A stretch of 64,000 bases of DNA from an uncultured Collinsella sp. Lineage in GTDB: Bacteria > Actinomycetota > Coriobacteriia > Coriobacteriales > Coriobacteriaceae. The stretch is taken from contig URPJ01000004.1 in NCBI GenBank assembly GCA_900549745.1, forward strand, positions 77,635 to 141,634. The letters are read 5' to 3'. The position numbers and the translations under genes were made by a program. The notes beneath the pieces were generated by a model. The model did not search any database. It saw only the letters and a list, made by a program, of their open reading frames with translations, and had not been told where the DNA came from. This document shows, in pieces, positions 32,910 to 41,955 of the stretch (the stretch's first letter is position 1; each line of letters starts with the position of its first letter).

Positions 32910-34997
32910 ATGGCCGAACTTACTGACCGCTTCGGGACCATGGTGTTCTCTGAGGAAGTCATGAAGGACTACCTCCCCAAGGACATTTGGAAGCGCCTTG
33001 CTGCAACCCTCGAGGGCGGTGAGCCGCTCGACCTGGATGTGGCCAACGCCGTTGCCCATGCCATGAAGGTCTGGGCCATCTCCAAGGGCGCGACGCACTA
33101 CGCGCACTGGTTCCAGCCGCTTTCGGGCATTACTTCCGAGAAGCACGACAGCTTCCTGGAGCCCAACCACGACGGCACCGCCATTACCAAGTTTACGGGC
33201 AAGAACCTCATCCAGGGCGAGCCCGATGCCTCCAGCTTCCCCAACGGCGGCCTGCGCGCCACCTTCGAGGCCCGTGGCTACACCGCTTGGGATCCCACTA
33301 GCCCCGCCTTTATCAAGGACGATGTCCTGTGCATCCCCACGGCTTTCTGCTCCTACACGGGCGAGGCCCTGGACAAGAAGACCCCGCTGCTGCGTTCCAT
33401 GACCGCGCTCTCGCGTGAGTCTAAGCGCGTTTTGGCGCTGTTCGGTAAGACCCCCAAGAAGGTCGTTCCTTCCGTGGGCGACGAGCAGGAGTACTTCCTG
33501 ATCAAGAAGGACGCCTACCGCAAGCGCAAGGACCTGGTCATTACCGGCCGCACCCTCTTTGGTGCTGCTCCATGCAAGGGTCAGGAGCTCGAGGAGCACT
33601 ACTTTGGCGCTATCCGCCCCACCGTCTCGGCCTACATGAAGGACTTGGACGATGAGCTGTGGGCGCTCGGCATTCCCGCCAAGACCAAGCACAACGAGGT
33701 TGCTCCCTGCCAGCATGAGCTCGCCCCCGTCTATGGCGAAGTCAACGAGGCCATCGACCAGAACCTGGTCATGATGGAGAAAATGAAGCTCATCGCCTCC
33801 CGCCACGACTTGGTTTGCCTGCTGCACGAGAAACCCTTCGAGGGCATCAACGGTTCGGGCAAGCACAACAACTGGTCGCTTGGCACCGAGTCCGAGAATC
33901 TGCTCGATCCGGGCGACACCCCGCTCGACAACCTGCAGTTCATCGTCTTCCTCACCGCGGTGATCGAGGCCGTCGATAACTATCAGGAGCTCCTGCGTGC
34001 CTCCGTTGCCTCGGCCGGCAACGACCATCGTCTGGGCGCCAACGAGGCTCCTCCGGCGATTATGTCCATCTTCCTGGGCGACCAGCTTACCGAGGTCGTC
34101 GAGAAGATCATCGATGGCAAGGCTTCCGTCCATGCCACGCGCGGCGTGCTCGACCTGGGCGCCGATACCCTGCCCAAGCTGATGCAGGACAACACCGACC
34201 GCAACCGCACCTCCCCGTTTGCCTTCACCGGCAACAAGTTCGAGTTCCGTGCCTGCGGCTCCGAACAGAACGTCTCCGACTCCAACCTGGTGCTCGATGC
34301 CGCCGTGGCCAAGTCGCTCAAGTCCTTCGCCGACGCGCTTGAGGGTACGCCCGAGGATGAGTTCCAGGATGCCGCGCTCGAGTACTGCAAGAAGGTGTTG
34401 ACCGATCACCAGCGCATCCTGTTCTCCGGCGACGGTTACTCCGACGAGTGGCCCATTGAGGCCGAGAAGCGCGGCCTTGCCAACAACAAGACCACGGCCG
34501 ATGCCCTGCCCGCCTTTGTTTCCGATAAGGCTATCGCGCTCTTCGAGGAGACGGGTGTCCTGACCAAGGCCGAGGCTCAGTGCCGCTACGACTGCAAGCT
34601 CGAGAAGTACAACAAGCTCATGAACATCGAGGCTACCACGATGGTTCGCGAGGCGCGTCGTACCTATCGCCCGGTCATTACCGCCTATGCCACCAAGGTC
34701 GCTAAGGGCCTTGAGACTATTCGCGCCGCCGGCGCCGAGGCCGCCATGCAGTGCGAGCAGAATACGCTCAACAAGCTCTGCAACGGTATCACTGCCATCA
34801 ACGACTCCATTAAGGCGCTCGACGCCGTGCATCAGAAGGCCGAGGCCCTCGATGGCCAGGAGCAGGCCAATGTGTATGCACACGAGGTCGTTCCCGCTAT
34901 GGATACGCTGCGCGCCGCCGTGGATGCCATGGAGGAGATCGTGGCCGCCGACTACTGGCCGGTTCCGACCTACGACGACATTCTGTTCTATGTGTAG
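32910..34997 (+). CDS. glnN: Type III glutamine synthetase
   Basis: 695 residues, the length of GSIII. The ATG at 32910 follows AAGGGAG; the frame is open further upstream but without a ribosome site. It starts ELTDRFGTMVFSEEVMKDYLPK, a GSIII hallmark, and contains VGDEQEYFLI, KHNEVAPCQHELAPVY, the ATP site segment NGSGKHNNWS and FEFRACGS. The enzyme forms glutamine from glutamate and ammonia as a dodecamer unlike GSI or GSII. It would supply glutamine for the GatCAB, GuaA and MurT-GatD amidotransferases also encoded here. Confidence 0.96.
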   Translation: MAELTDRFGTMVFSEEVMKDYLPKDIWKRLAATLEGGEPLDLDVANAVAHAMKVWAISKGATHYAHWFQPLSGITSEKHDSFLEPNHDGTAITKFTGKNLIQGEPDASSFPNGGLRATFEARGYTAWDPTSPAFIKDDVLCIPTAFCSYTGEALDKKTPLLRSMTALSRESKRVLALFGKTPKKVVPSVGDEQEYFLIKKDAYRKRKDLVITGRTLFGAAPCKGQELEEHYFGAIRPTVSAYMKDLDDELWALGIPAKTKHNEVAPCQHELAPVYGEVNEAIDQNLVMMEKMKLIASRHDLVCLLHEKPFEGINGSGKHNNWSLGTESENLLDPGDTPLDNLQFIVFLTAVIEAVDNYQELLRASVASAGNDHRLGANEAPPAIMSIFLGDQLTEVVEKIIDGKASVHATRGVLDLGADTLPKLMQDNTDRNRTSPFAFTGNKFEFRACGSEQNVSDSNLVLDAAVAKSLKSFADALEGTPEDEFQDAALEYCKKVLTDHQRILFSGDGYSDEWPIEAEKRGLANNKTTADALPAFVSDKAIALFEETGVLTKAEAQCRYDCKLEKYNKLMNIEATTMVREARRTYRPVITAYATKVAKGLETIRAAGAEAAMQCEQNTLNKLCNGITAINDSIKALDAVHQKAEALDGQEQANVYAHEVVPAMDTLRAAVDAMEEIVAADYWPVPTYDDILFYV

Positions 34998-35026
34998 AAC
35001 GTAACTGACATATCGTCACGGTATTG

Positions 35027-35063
35027 AGCCGGGGTCCGCATCGCGCGGGCCCCGGCTTTTTGT
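35027..35063 (+). terminator. glnN terminator
   Basis: AGCCGGGGTCCGC pairs with GCGGGCCCCGGCT (one G-U pair) and is followed by TTTTTG. Confidence 0.9.
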
Positions 35064-35121
35064 TTGCGAAGGACGCTTTGAAGCCCGTTTTGCCGCCGAT
35101 GTGCCTAGGTATAAAGGGCTA

Positions 35122-35338
35122 TGGGCAAAAAACGTCAAATATGAGTACTGTCACAAGTCCTGTAACATTATTTATTTGCAAAATATGTAGTGTTACGCAA
35201 CATATGTCCAAGTACTTAGCCGATAAACGTCTGCAATTTTTCCGCCGTAGGACGCCCGACGGCTAAATCGCCTTCTGAAGGCATGAAATCGCTGTAACTA
35301 AAATGGTAACAGTACTCATATTTGCCATTTTTTGACCA
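35122..35338. repeat. 217-bp element with 33-nt terminal inverted repeats
   Basis: 35122-35154 and the reverse complement of 35306-35338 match at 29 of 33 positions, with a perfect 16-bp core (CAAATATGAGTACTGT). The interior is AT-rich and contains a TTAGCCG/CGGCTAA pair near 35216 and 35268. No transposase is present and no target duplication is obvious. It is probably a MITE-like non-autonomous element. A short minus-strand frame reads out of the right repeat (GKYEYCYHFSYSDF) and may be a gene remnant. Confidence 0.75.
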
Positions 35339-35361
35339 CAGGCCTTGCGATGATGCCGGGA

Positions 35362-35651
35362 TTCGCACCCTGTCGGGTTCGAATCCCGGCATATCGGTAG
35401 CAAAAAGCCCGTCACCGCGGGGGTAACGGGCTTCTAGTTTCAAATGGTGCCCCCAGCGGGATGTCCGCGTGCGGCTGGCGCCGCCCGCTTCCGCTGCGTC
35501 GCTCCGCTCCTTGCGTGCTGCGCTGGAAAACGCTTGCGCGTTTCCTCAGCTTCGCACCCTGTCGGGTTCGAATCCCGGCATATCGGTAGCAAAAAGCCCG
35601 CTACCGCGAGGGTAACGGGCTCTTCAATTCAAATGGTGCCCCCAGCGGGAT
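35362..35651. repeat. Direct repeat of the tRNA-Glu 3' region (two 101-bp copies)
   Basis: 35362-35462 and 35551-35651 have the same length and differ at only a few positions. Each copy contains a TTCGAATCCC motif, the tRNA-Glu terminator hairpin and the last 18 nt of tRNA-Glu. Only the second copy continues into the whole tRNA. The 88 bp between them is GC-rich without a gene. This looks like an integration or unequal-recombination scar at a tRNA gene. Confidence 0.82.
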
Positions 35652-35710
35652 TCGAACCCGCGATATCCACCTTGAAAGGGTGGCGTCCTTGGCCGCTAGA
35701 CGATGGGGAC
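35634..35710 (-). tRNA. tRNA-Glu (anticodon TTC)
   Basis: Read on the minus strand: acceptor GTCCCCA with TGGGGGC, a D-arm with TAGCGGCCAAGGA, anticodon stem CCACC/GGTGG with loop CTTTCAA (anticodon TTC), a T-arm with GTTCGAATC, and an encoded CCA. It has 77 nt including CCA. A terminator hairpin (GCCCGTTACC...) lies downstream at about 35595-35621. This tRNA is also the substrate of the GatCAB route, in its role as a Glu tRNA family member. Confidence 0.96.
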
Positions 35711-35769
35711 AGCGGGAAAGAGTATAGCAGACTTTTTTAGCCGTTCACATATCGTTGGCAAACTGAAAA

Positions 35770-35804
35770 ACCACCACAAAGGTGCCTGTCCCCTTTGTGG
35801 TGGT
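35770..35804. repeat. 35-nt dispersed palindromic repeat, copy B
   Basis: ACCACCACAAA and TTTGTGGTGGT flank GGTGCCTGTCCCC. It is the reverse complement of 7307-7341 with two changes. It lies 6 bp after the MurT-GatD stop. Confidence 0.75.
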
Positions 35805-35810
35805 GAGGTG

Positions 35811-37988
35811 CTAGGGGAGGAGCTTCATGGCGGCGTCGTGGGCGGCGTGCTCGTAGGTGTCGTCGAGGGGCTTGAGCGGCAGCAGGGCGGCAGCCTGTGC
35901 ATCGCCACGGCGCTCGAGGGCATGGGCGATCAACCAGTCGGCGAGCTCGGGGTTCTTGGGCAGCGCCGGGCCATGCAGGTACGTGCCGATGACGCCCTTG
36001 TAGATCAGGCCCTCAAAGCCATCGTCGCCGTTGTTGCCGGTGCCCGTGACGACGGACGTTCCGAGCGGCGTGGCATCGGCGTCCAAAAGCGTGCGGCCGC
36101 CATGGTTCTCGAATCCCACAAAGGGCTCAGGTGCCAGGTCGGTTTTGACGGCTACGTTGCCGATCAGGCGGTCGGAGCCGCGTACGGTTTCGGCAGCAAT
36201 GACCCCCAGACCCTCAATGCGATCCTCGCCCATATAGTACGAACGGCCGAGCAGCTGATAGCTGCCACAGATGGCGAGCAGCGAGCCGCCATCCTCAACA
36301 TAGGATGCGACCTTGTCTTTTTGGGCGAGCAGCTCGTGTGCCACGGCTAGCTGGTCGCGGTCGGAGCCGCCACCCATCATGACGATATCGGCATCGGTGA
36401 GATCGAGTGACTCGCCCATACGGACCTCGTCCACGCGAACGGGGATGCCGCGCCAGGCGCAGCGACGCTCGAGGGCGATAACGTTGCCGCCGTCGCCGTA
36501 GAGGTTGAGGGCATCGGGGTACAGGTAGACGATGCGCAGCGGGCGCGAAAGCTCGACTGGCGCGATGCCGACGGGGACGGCACTGCCATCGGCACACGTT
36601 GCAGCGCGGGCAGCAACCGTGGCTGCATCGGCACCCTTCAGCCCATCGAGTTCTTTGACCAGCGGCGGGAAGGCCGTGTAGTTGGCGACGGCATAGAAAG
36701 TGTCGCCTGCGGCTTCATCCGCAACGGCGCCAATTGCCTGCGCGACGTCCGAGATAATCGCGGCATCGATGCCGGCGTACTTGAGGCGTACCTGCATGTC
36801 GTGCGCACGCGTGCCTCCGGCAAAGGCGACAAGACCCGGTGTGTCGGCGATGCGCTCGAAGTCGACGTCGTAGATCCACGAGACATCGTGGCCGTCGGCG
36901 TCGTTGTCGTTCAGGAAGAAGGCGCAGAGCCTGCCGCCTGCCGTTTTAATGGACTGGATCTGGCGATCGAAGCCCACGGGATTTTTGGCCAGGTTTGCCT
37001 CGGCGGTACGGCCGGCGATCTCCCAGCGGCCCATACGTCCGCCGGCGGGGACGTAGGCATCGAGCGTAGGCTGTAGAAACGCCGTGTCCACGCCCAACTC
37101 GCGTGCGGCAAAGAAGGCGGCGGCAACGTTATAGACCATGTACAGACCGTTGTAGCGTGTGGCGATGTGTACGGCAGCCGCGTCGGGCGCAGATCCAAAG
37201 ACCAGGTCGAAGCCGTAGCCGTCGCAGCCGAGCTTCACGCCCGTCACACGGCGGACCAGTGCGGGGCGTGCCCAACCGCACGAGGGGCAATGGTATGCGC
37301 CAAGCTGGCCGTATTGCACGTAGTCGTACTCCAACGGGGCGTTGCACTGCGAGCAAAAGCGCGAGTCGCTAATGCGGTCGGACTCGGTGTCGGTGGCGCC
37401 GTCGATGCCAAAGGCAATACTCGCATTGGGAACGCGCGCGGCAATCGAGGCGCACAGCGGGTCGTCGGCGTTGTAGATGAGCGTCGTTGCCGGCGAAAGC
37501 TCCAACGCGTGGGCGATGACCTCCTGGGTGTGATCGATCTCGCCATAGCGATCTAGCTGGTCGCGGAACAGGTTGAGCAGCACAAAGTACGTCGGCTTGA
37601 GCTTGGGCAGAACGCGTACGGTGTAAAGCTCATCGCACTCAAAAACGCCCACGCGCTTGCCGCTGCTGGTGTGTTTAAGGCCGCCGCGGGCCTCGAGCAG
37701 AGCACCTACCACACCAGGCTCCATATTGTTGCCGGCACGGTTGCACACCACGGCAGCACCGCTGGCAGCAACGGCGTCGGCGATGAGGTTGGAAGTGGTG
37801 GTCTTGCCATTAGTACCCGTAATCACCACGTTGCGGTCGACAAGGCCAGCGAGGTCGCTCAGCAACTCGGGGTCGATCTTCATGGCGATGCGGCCGGGGA
37901 GTACGCCGCCCTGGCGCTTAAGGACGGAGCGCAGCCCCCAGCGAGCGATATCGCTCGAGGTGCAGGCAAGAGATGAGCGGAGGTTCAT
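35811..37988 (-). CDS. Lipid II isoglutaminyl synthase, MurT and GatD fused in one protein
   Basis: 725 residues. Residues about 1-470 are MurT: a Mur-ligase P-loop (ITGTNGKTTT), the nucleotide-binding core, a four-Cys zinc ribbon (CSQCNAPLEY ... CPSCG) and a DUF1727-like C-terminal part. From about residue 483 (LRIVYLYPDALNLYGDGGN) a CobB/CobQ-type glutaminase follows, with nucleophile Cys574 in LAICGSYQ and its His in GTYLHGPAL, equivalent to GatD. In staphylococci and streptococci these are two genes. The pair amidates D-Glu of the peptidoglycan stem to D-isoglutamine, needed for cross-linking. AGGAA precedes the ATG at 37988. Confidence 0.92.
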   Translation of the reverse strand: MNLRSSLACTSSDIARWGLRSVLKRQGGVLPGRIAMKIDPELLSDLAGLVDRNVVITGTNGKTTTSNLIADAVAASGAAVVCNRAGNNMEPGVVGALLEARGGLKHTSSGKRVGVFECDELYTVRVLPKLKPTYFVLLNLFRDQLDRYGEIDHTQEVIAHALELSPATTLIYNADDPLCASIAARVPNASIAFGIDGATDTESDRISDSRFCSQCNAPLEYDYVQYGQLGAYHCPSCGWARPALVRRVTGVKLGCDGYGFDLVFGSAPDAAAVHIATRYNGLYMVYNVAAAFFAARELGVDTAFLQPTLDAYVPAGGRMGRWEIAGRTAEANLAKNPVGFDRQIQSIKTAGGRLCAFFLNDNDADGHDVSWIYDVDFERIADTPGLVAFAGGTRAHDMQVRLKYAGIDAAIISDVAQAIGAVADEAAGDTFYAVANYTAFPPLVKELDGLKGADAATVAARAATCADGSAVPVGIAPVELSRPLRIVYLYPDALNLYGDGGNVIALERRCAWRGIPVRVDEVRMGESLDLTDADIVMMGGGSDRDQLAVAHELLAQKDKVASYVEDGGSLLAICGSYQLLGRSYYMGEDRIEGLGVIAAETVRGSDRLIGNVAVKTDLAPEPFVGFENHGGRTLLDADATPLGTSVVTGTGNNGDDGFEGLIYKGVIGTYLHGPALPKNPELADWLIAHALERRGDAQAAALLPLKPLDDTYEHAAHDAAMKLLP

Positions 37989-38033
37989 GAAACCGTTCCT
38001 AACGTAAACGACATGGTCGGGTCGAGTGCGTCA

Positions 38034-39077
38034 CTAAAATCCGTAGCGGCGCGCAAATTCCTGGGCAAGCTGCGATACATCTTCGCAGGCGTTGGCCCAG
38101 GGGGCAAAGTCGGGAGTGTCCGAGATAATACCGTCCGCTTCCCAAACGGCCTGGTGCGAAAGATCCCAGGGATCGTGTGGCTCGGGCCGGCAGGGAAGGT
38201 ACGGTGTCTGGTACATGGGGTTCAGTAAGAAGAACGCGCCACCCTCGCAGCGGTTGGCGAACTCACGCAGCGCGCGTGTCGCCGGGCGCATCTTGTTTGT
38301 TTTGAACAGCAGAATCGTGCGGGCGAGCAGATACCAAGGAGAGTTCTCGAGGGCATCGGCCCCCATCTGCTCCTCGAGCTGGTGGGCCAGGGCAAAAAAG
38401 CCGTCCTGGTCTTCCAGACGAGCGAGGGCGAGCAACACGGTGCCGGCAGCTCGGGTGGGATAGCCTTCCGCCTTAAGAACACGGCGAGAATAGTTGACGG
38501 CAGCACGGTAGCGGGCGCTTGCCATACACAGCTGCGAGATGGCCTCGAGTGTGTGAAGCCACCCGATAAGAGCCGGCTCGCTCATGGTAAGGTCTGCTGC
38601 GGTGACACCGTCGGCCAAAACATTATTGGCCCAGTAGTGCGGGGCTTCCATGTCGAACCCGGGCACGCTTTGCTGCAGGTAATCGGCCGTGGTCGCCTCG
38701 AGCTTCATCAGGTCACCCAGGCAGGCGTCAACGGGCGTGTCGGCCAGGATGATGGCGAGCAGCTGTGCGTCGACGGCTAGCGCATCGACGCGGACGATCT
38801 TGAGCAGCTCATCGCGCATGTCGTCGAACAGGCGATTGCGCGTCTGCTCGAACTCCTCGTCGCTGCCCATGTCCTCGATGCGATGGAGCTCGTCGAGCAG
38901 GTGGCGATGAACACCGGCGTAGGACAGCAGCGCCTGGGCATGCTCGGACTGCGCATACTTATGAGGGTTGACGTTCACGTCGTTATGGACAAGCTCGCGT
39001 GCTGCATCGGTGAGCTCGGGGTGCGACGCCAGATAGGTGCGCTCCAGGTAGGCGGGGATGTAGACGCTCGGATCCAT
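38034..39077 (-). CDS. Helical-repeat (TPR-like) protein, unknown function
   Basis: 347 residues. The ATG at 39077 overlaps the stop of the gene upstream by 1 bp, with GGGAGGAG as ribosome site. The sequence is mostly helical, with paired segments such as ALIGWLHTLEAISQLCMASARYRAAVNYSRRVL resembling TPR units (about residues 170-270). It ends with a Pro- and Trp-rich segment (YLPCRPEPHDPWDLSHQAVWE). No catalytic motif, signal peptide or membrane helix is seen. It looks like a distant paralogue of its upstream neighbour and probably acts with it. Confidence 0.75.
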   Translation of the reverse strand: MDPSVYIPAYLERTYLASHPELTDAARELVHNDVNVNPHKYAQSEHAQALLSYAGVHRHLLDELHRIEDMGSDEEFEQTRNRLFDDMRDELLKIVRVDALAVDAQLLAIILADTPVDACLGDLMKLEATTADYLQQSVPGFDMEAPHYWANNVLADGVTAADLTMSEPALIGWLHTLEAISQLCMASARYRAAVNYSRRVLKAEGYPTRAAGTVLLALARLEDQDGFFALAHQLEEQMGADALENSPWYLLARTILLFKTNKMRPATRALREFANRCEGGAFFLLNPMYQTPYLPCRPEPHDPWDLSHQAVWEADGIISDTPDFAPWANACEDVSQLAQEFARRYGF

Positions 39078-40153
39078 TAGAGGTCTCCTCCCTTAAACGG
39101 CAAACCCTGCTCGGCCGCCCGCAGTATGCGCTCATCGATTTGGGAACGCACGATATCGTTGGTGGCGACCCAGGCGGCAAAGCTGGCGTTGTCGGGGGCG
39201 CCCAGGCCCTCCTGCAGTACCGGCGTCGCCTCGGACAGCGCGAGGACAAGCTCGTCGGTGGAACCCGCACCCACGTTGACGCGGGCATAGACGCCATCGG
39301 GAAACTCGGTTTGGAAGTAGAGCGCCTCGGCTGCGTGCGGACACGAGCGCGCAAGGATGCGCAAGTAGTGCTCGGCGCCATCGTAATCCAGCTCGCGCCA
39401 GGCTGCGCTCATCAGCGCGATGAGCGTCCACGGGTCCAAGTCACGCTCCGCATCTTTGGGGCGGCGGCGCAGCGGGGTATTCGCGAGGTACGGCACGGAG
39501 TGAGCGGAGCGAAAGCGCTTGAGCTCCTCGGCGGGGTATTCGAGCTTTGCCATGGCGAGCATTGCGGTGTGGCGGACGCCGGCAGGATCGTTGGGGGCAA
39601 AGTCGAGGCTGCGATTCGCGGCTTCGAGCGACATGCGATAGCGGCCGCTAATGAGGGCGCGCGATGCCAAGGCGGCAAGCCAGCGCAGATAGGGGCGGCG
39701 CGTAAGGTCGCCTGCGGCCTCGCGCTCGTAGGGGTCCTGGGCCGAGGCGATTTTGAGCGCTAGGTCGTGCTCGACCTCATCGCACTTGGACACCAGGTAC
39801 TGTACGTATTCCTCGTTGGATTCGGCGGTGAGTGCCGTCAGCATGCGCTGAGCGTCCCAGTTGGCCGGATCGAGTGCGGCCGCCTCGCGGAGCATGTTCT
39901 CGGCAGCTGTCTCTTCTTGCTCTGCCTGGGTATCGTCAGGGATAAAGGGAATGCGGTAGTCGACAGCCTCGACCACCTTGGCAATGAGGTGCCCGGCGCG
40001 GTCGCGGTCGTGCACGATGAGCGGTGCGGGGTTGCGGGTGAATTGTTCCATCAGACGCTCTACGGCGGCAGCGTCGGTGAGCGGGATATTGTCGCGGCGC
40101 AAGGCCTCAAGAACGAGGCGATGGCAATCCTCTTGAATGGGATCGAATGCCAT
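39077..40153 (-). CDS. Helical-repeat (TPR-like) protein, unknown function
   Basis: 358 residues from the ATG at 40153, chosen because AAAGGAGG lies 6 nt before it; a longer frame starts at 40183. TPR-like units are visible around AENMLREAAALDPANWDAQRML (about residues 88-110), YRMSLEAANRSLDFAPNDPAGVRHTAMLAMAKL and DYDGAEHYLRILARSCPHAAEALYFQ. It is cytosolic, with no enzyme motif. It is translationally coupled to the next gene. The pair lies upstream of the MurT-GatD gene but 45 bp and possibly a promoter separate them, so a link to cell-wall synthesis is only a possibility. Confidence 0.75.
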   Translation of the reverse strand: MAFDPIQEDCHRLVLEALRRDNIPLTDAAAVERLMEQFTRNPAPLIVHDRDRAGHLIAKVVEAVDYRIPFIPDDTQAEQEETAAENMLREAAALDPANWDAQRMLTALTAESNEEYVQYLVSKCDEVEHDLALKIASAQDPYEREAAGDLTRRPYLRWLAALASRALISGRYRMSLEAANRSLDFAPNDPAGVRHTAMLAMAKLEYPAEELKRFRSAHSVPYLANTPLRRRPKDAERDLDPWTLIALMSAAWRELDYDGAEHYLRILARSCPHAAEALYFQTEFPDGVYARVNVGAGSTDELVLALSEATPVLQEGLGAPDNASFAAWVATNDIVRSQIDERILRAAEQGLPFKGGDL

Positions 40154-40653
40154 GGGGCCTCCTTTGCTGCGGTTAGGGTTCAAATGTTTCTATATAAGGT
40201 TCTAGTTTACCCGCATGTGGCACACCGGGGGTGCCGCACTTGGACTTGCACCTTTGCACCACGAAGACGGATGTCGCACAAATGTCGGCACCTTGGACGA
40301 CCGAGTGGTATCACGGTGCCGCAAACGGTCGATTTTTGGCGGCGAACGGTGCATATTTTGGAGGGGCACCGTCCTGCCCAGGATATGTAGTCAACCTTGA
40401 TAAAACGTTTGCCCAGCTTGGGAGTATGAATGCCGCACAAGGGTCTTCAGGGATAGAAAAAACGTTTCATCATTGGCGGCTTTAGGTGAATAACTGACCA
40501 ACCAGAACGGTAAAATAGTGTTTGTCTGAGCGTTGAGACGTTTAGACATCGCGCATTGTCATCGCCGGCAACGCGCAAACCGGTCCTAACGGAGCCAATT
40601 GGGTGCTCCGTTATATACGCAAGTCTAAGAGGGGCTTGTTTAGGAGGCACAGT
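40154..40653. other. 500-bp divergent intergenic region with repeated AAAACGTTT sites
   Basis: AAAACGTTT occurs at 40402-40410 and 40459-40467, 57 bp apart, and may be an operator pair for the downstream dehydrogenase. A hairpin AACGGAGC/GCTCCGTT (40588-40595 with 40605-40612) lies in its leader. A -10-like TATATA on the minus strand near 40193 may serve the TPR-like genes. No gene is seen; short frames here lack ribosome sites. Confidence 0.45.
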
Positions 40654-41877
40654 ATGGGACGTTTTACCAATCCTCGCGATCTGTACTTTGGTGAGGGCGC
40701 TCGCCACGAGGTGAAGAACCTCAAGGGCAAGAAGGCCATCATCGTTTCTGGCGGCAGCTCTATGCGCCGCGGCGGGTTCCTGCAGGACGTCGAGGCCGAC
40801 CTCAAAGAGGGCGGCTTCGAGGTCAAGCTGTTCGAGGGCGTCGAGTCCGATCCGTCCATCGAGACGGTCATGAAGGGCGCCGAGGCCATGCGCGAGTTCG
40901 AGCCCGACTGGATTATCGCCATCGGCGGCGGCTCGCCCATCGATGCCGCTAAGGCCATGTGGGTCTTCTACGAGTATCCCGAGGAGTCCTTCGATAACAT
41001 CATCCAGCCGTTCAGCTTCCCCGAGCTGCGTCAGAAGGCTCACTTCTGCGCCATTTCCTCTACCTCCGGTACCGCTACCGAGGTCACTGCCTTCTCCGTC
41101 ATCACCGACTACGCCAAGGGCATCAAGTACCCGCTGGCCGACTTCAACATCACCCCTGATGTCGCCATCGTCGACCCCGAGCTCACCTACACCATGCCCG
41201 CCAAGCTGTGCGCTCACACCGGCATGGACGCTCTGACCCACTGCATGGAGGCCTACGTTTCCACCTGCGCCTCTATGTTCACCGATGCCAACGCTCTGCA
41301 CGGCATCCGCGAGATCGTCGAGTGGCTGCCCAAGTCCTATGCTGGCGACCATGAGGCCCGTCAGCACATGCACGAGGCTCAGTGCATCGCCGGTATCGCC
41401 TTCTCCTCGGGCCTGCTCGGCATCGTTCACTCAATGGCTCACAAGACCGGTGCTGCCTTCGAGAACGGCCACATCATCCACGGTGCCGCTAACGCCATGT
41501 ACCTGGGCAAGGTCATCCAGTGGAACTCCAAGGATCCCCGTGCTGCCGAGCGTTACGCTTACGTGGCCAAGGAGATCCTGCACCTTCCCGGCGAGACCAA
41601 CGAGGAGCTCATCGCTGCGCTCGTCCAGAAGATCCGCGACCTCAACGACCAGCTCAACATTCCGCAGTCCATCAAGGATTACGCGAATGGTGGCGTGAAG
41701 GTCGACGCCGAGAACCCGCAGATGGTTTCCGAGGAGGAGTTCCTCGCCAAGCTGCCCGAGATCGCCGCGAACGCCGAGCAGGACGCCTGCACGCCCGAGA
41801 ACCCGCGTGAGACCAAGGCTGCCGACTTCGAGAAGATCCTCAAGGCCTGCTACTACGACACCGACATCGATTTCTAA
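40654..41877 (+). CDS. Iron-containing alcohol dehydrogenase
   Basis: 407 residues from the ATG at 40654, with TAGGAGGC upstream. The NAD(P) site GGGSPIDAAKAM and the metal-binding residues (HTGMDALTHCMEAY, then GIVHSMAHKTGAAF and NGHIIHGAANAMYL) are complete. It belongs to the group that includes butanol and 1,3-propanediol dehydrogenases, reducing aldehydes in fermentation. A single-gene transcript is suggested by the long leader and the terminator at 41900. It is adjacent to glycerol dehydrogenase, so a role in glycerol or alcohol metabolism is reasonable; the substrate is not fixed by sequence. Confidence 0.92.
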   Translation: MGRFTNPRDLYFGEGARHEVKNLKGKKAIIVSGGSSMRRGGFLQDVEADLKEGGFEVKLFEGVESDPSIETVMKGAEAMREFEPDWIIAIGGGSPIDAAKAMWVFYEYPEESFDNIIQPFSFPELRQKAHFCAISSTSGTATEVTAFSVITDYAKGIKYPLADFNITPDVAIVDPELTYTMPAKLCAHTGMDALTHCMEAYVSTCASMFTDANALHGIREIVEWLPKSYAGDHEARQHMHEAQCIAGIAFSSGLLGIVHSMAHKTGAAFENGHIIHGAANAMYLGKVIQWNSKDPRAAERYAYVAKEILHLPGETNEELIAALVQKIRDLNDQLNIPQSIKDYANGGVKVDAENPQMVSEEEFLAKLPEIAANAEQDACTPENPRETKAADFEKILKACYYDTDIDF

Positions 41878-41899
41878 TCGACTCTTGTTATCGTAACGA

Positions 41900-41939
41900 G
41901 GGGCTCCGCACGTATCCGTACGGAGCCCCTTTCTTTTTT
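41900..41939 (+). terminator. Terminator after the alcohol dehydrogenase
   Basis: A GGGGCTCCG/CGGAGCCCC stem is followed by TTTCTTTTTT. It lies only 16 bp before the gldA start, so gldA may rely on partial readthrough. Confidence 0.9.
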
Positions 41940-41955
41940 AGAGAATGGGATAGTT

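Noticed and set aside
35444..35740. ORF with VPPAGFEPAISTLKGW across tRNA-Glu
   Set aside because: It is a translation of the antisense of the tRNA gene and its duplicated end, a well-known spurious protein.
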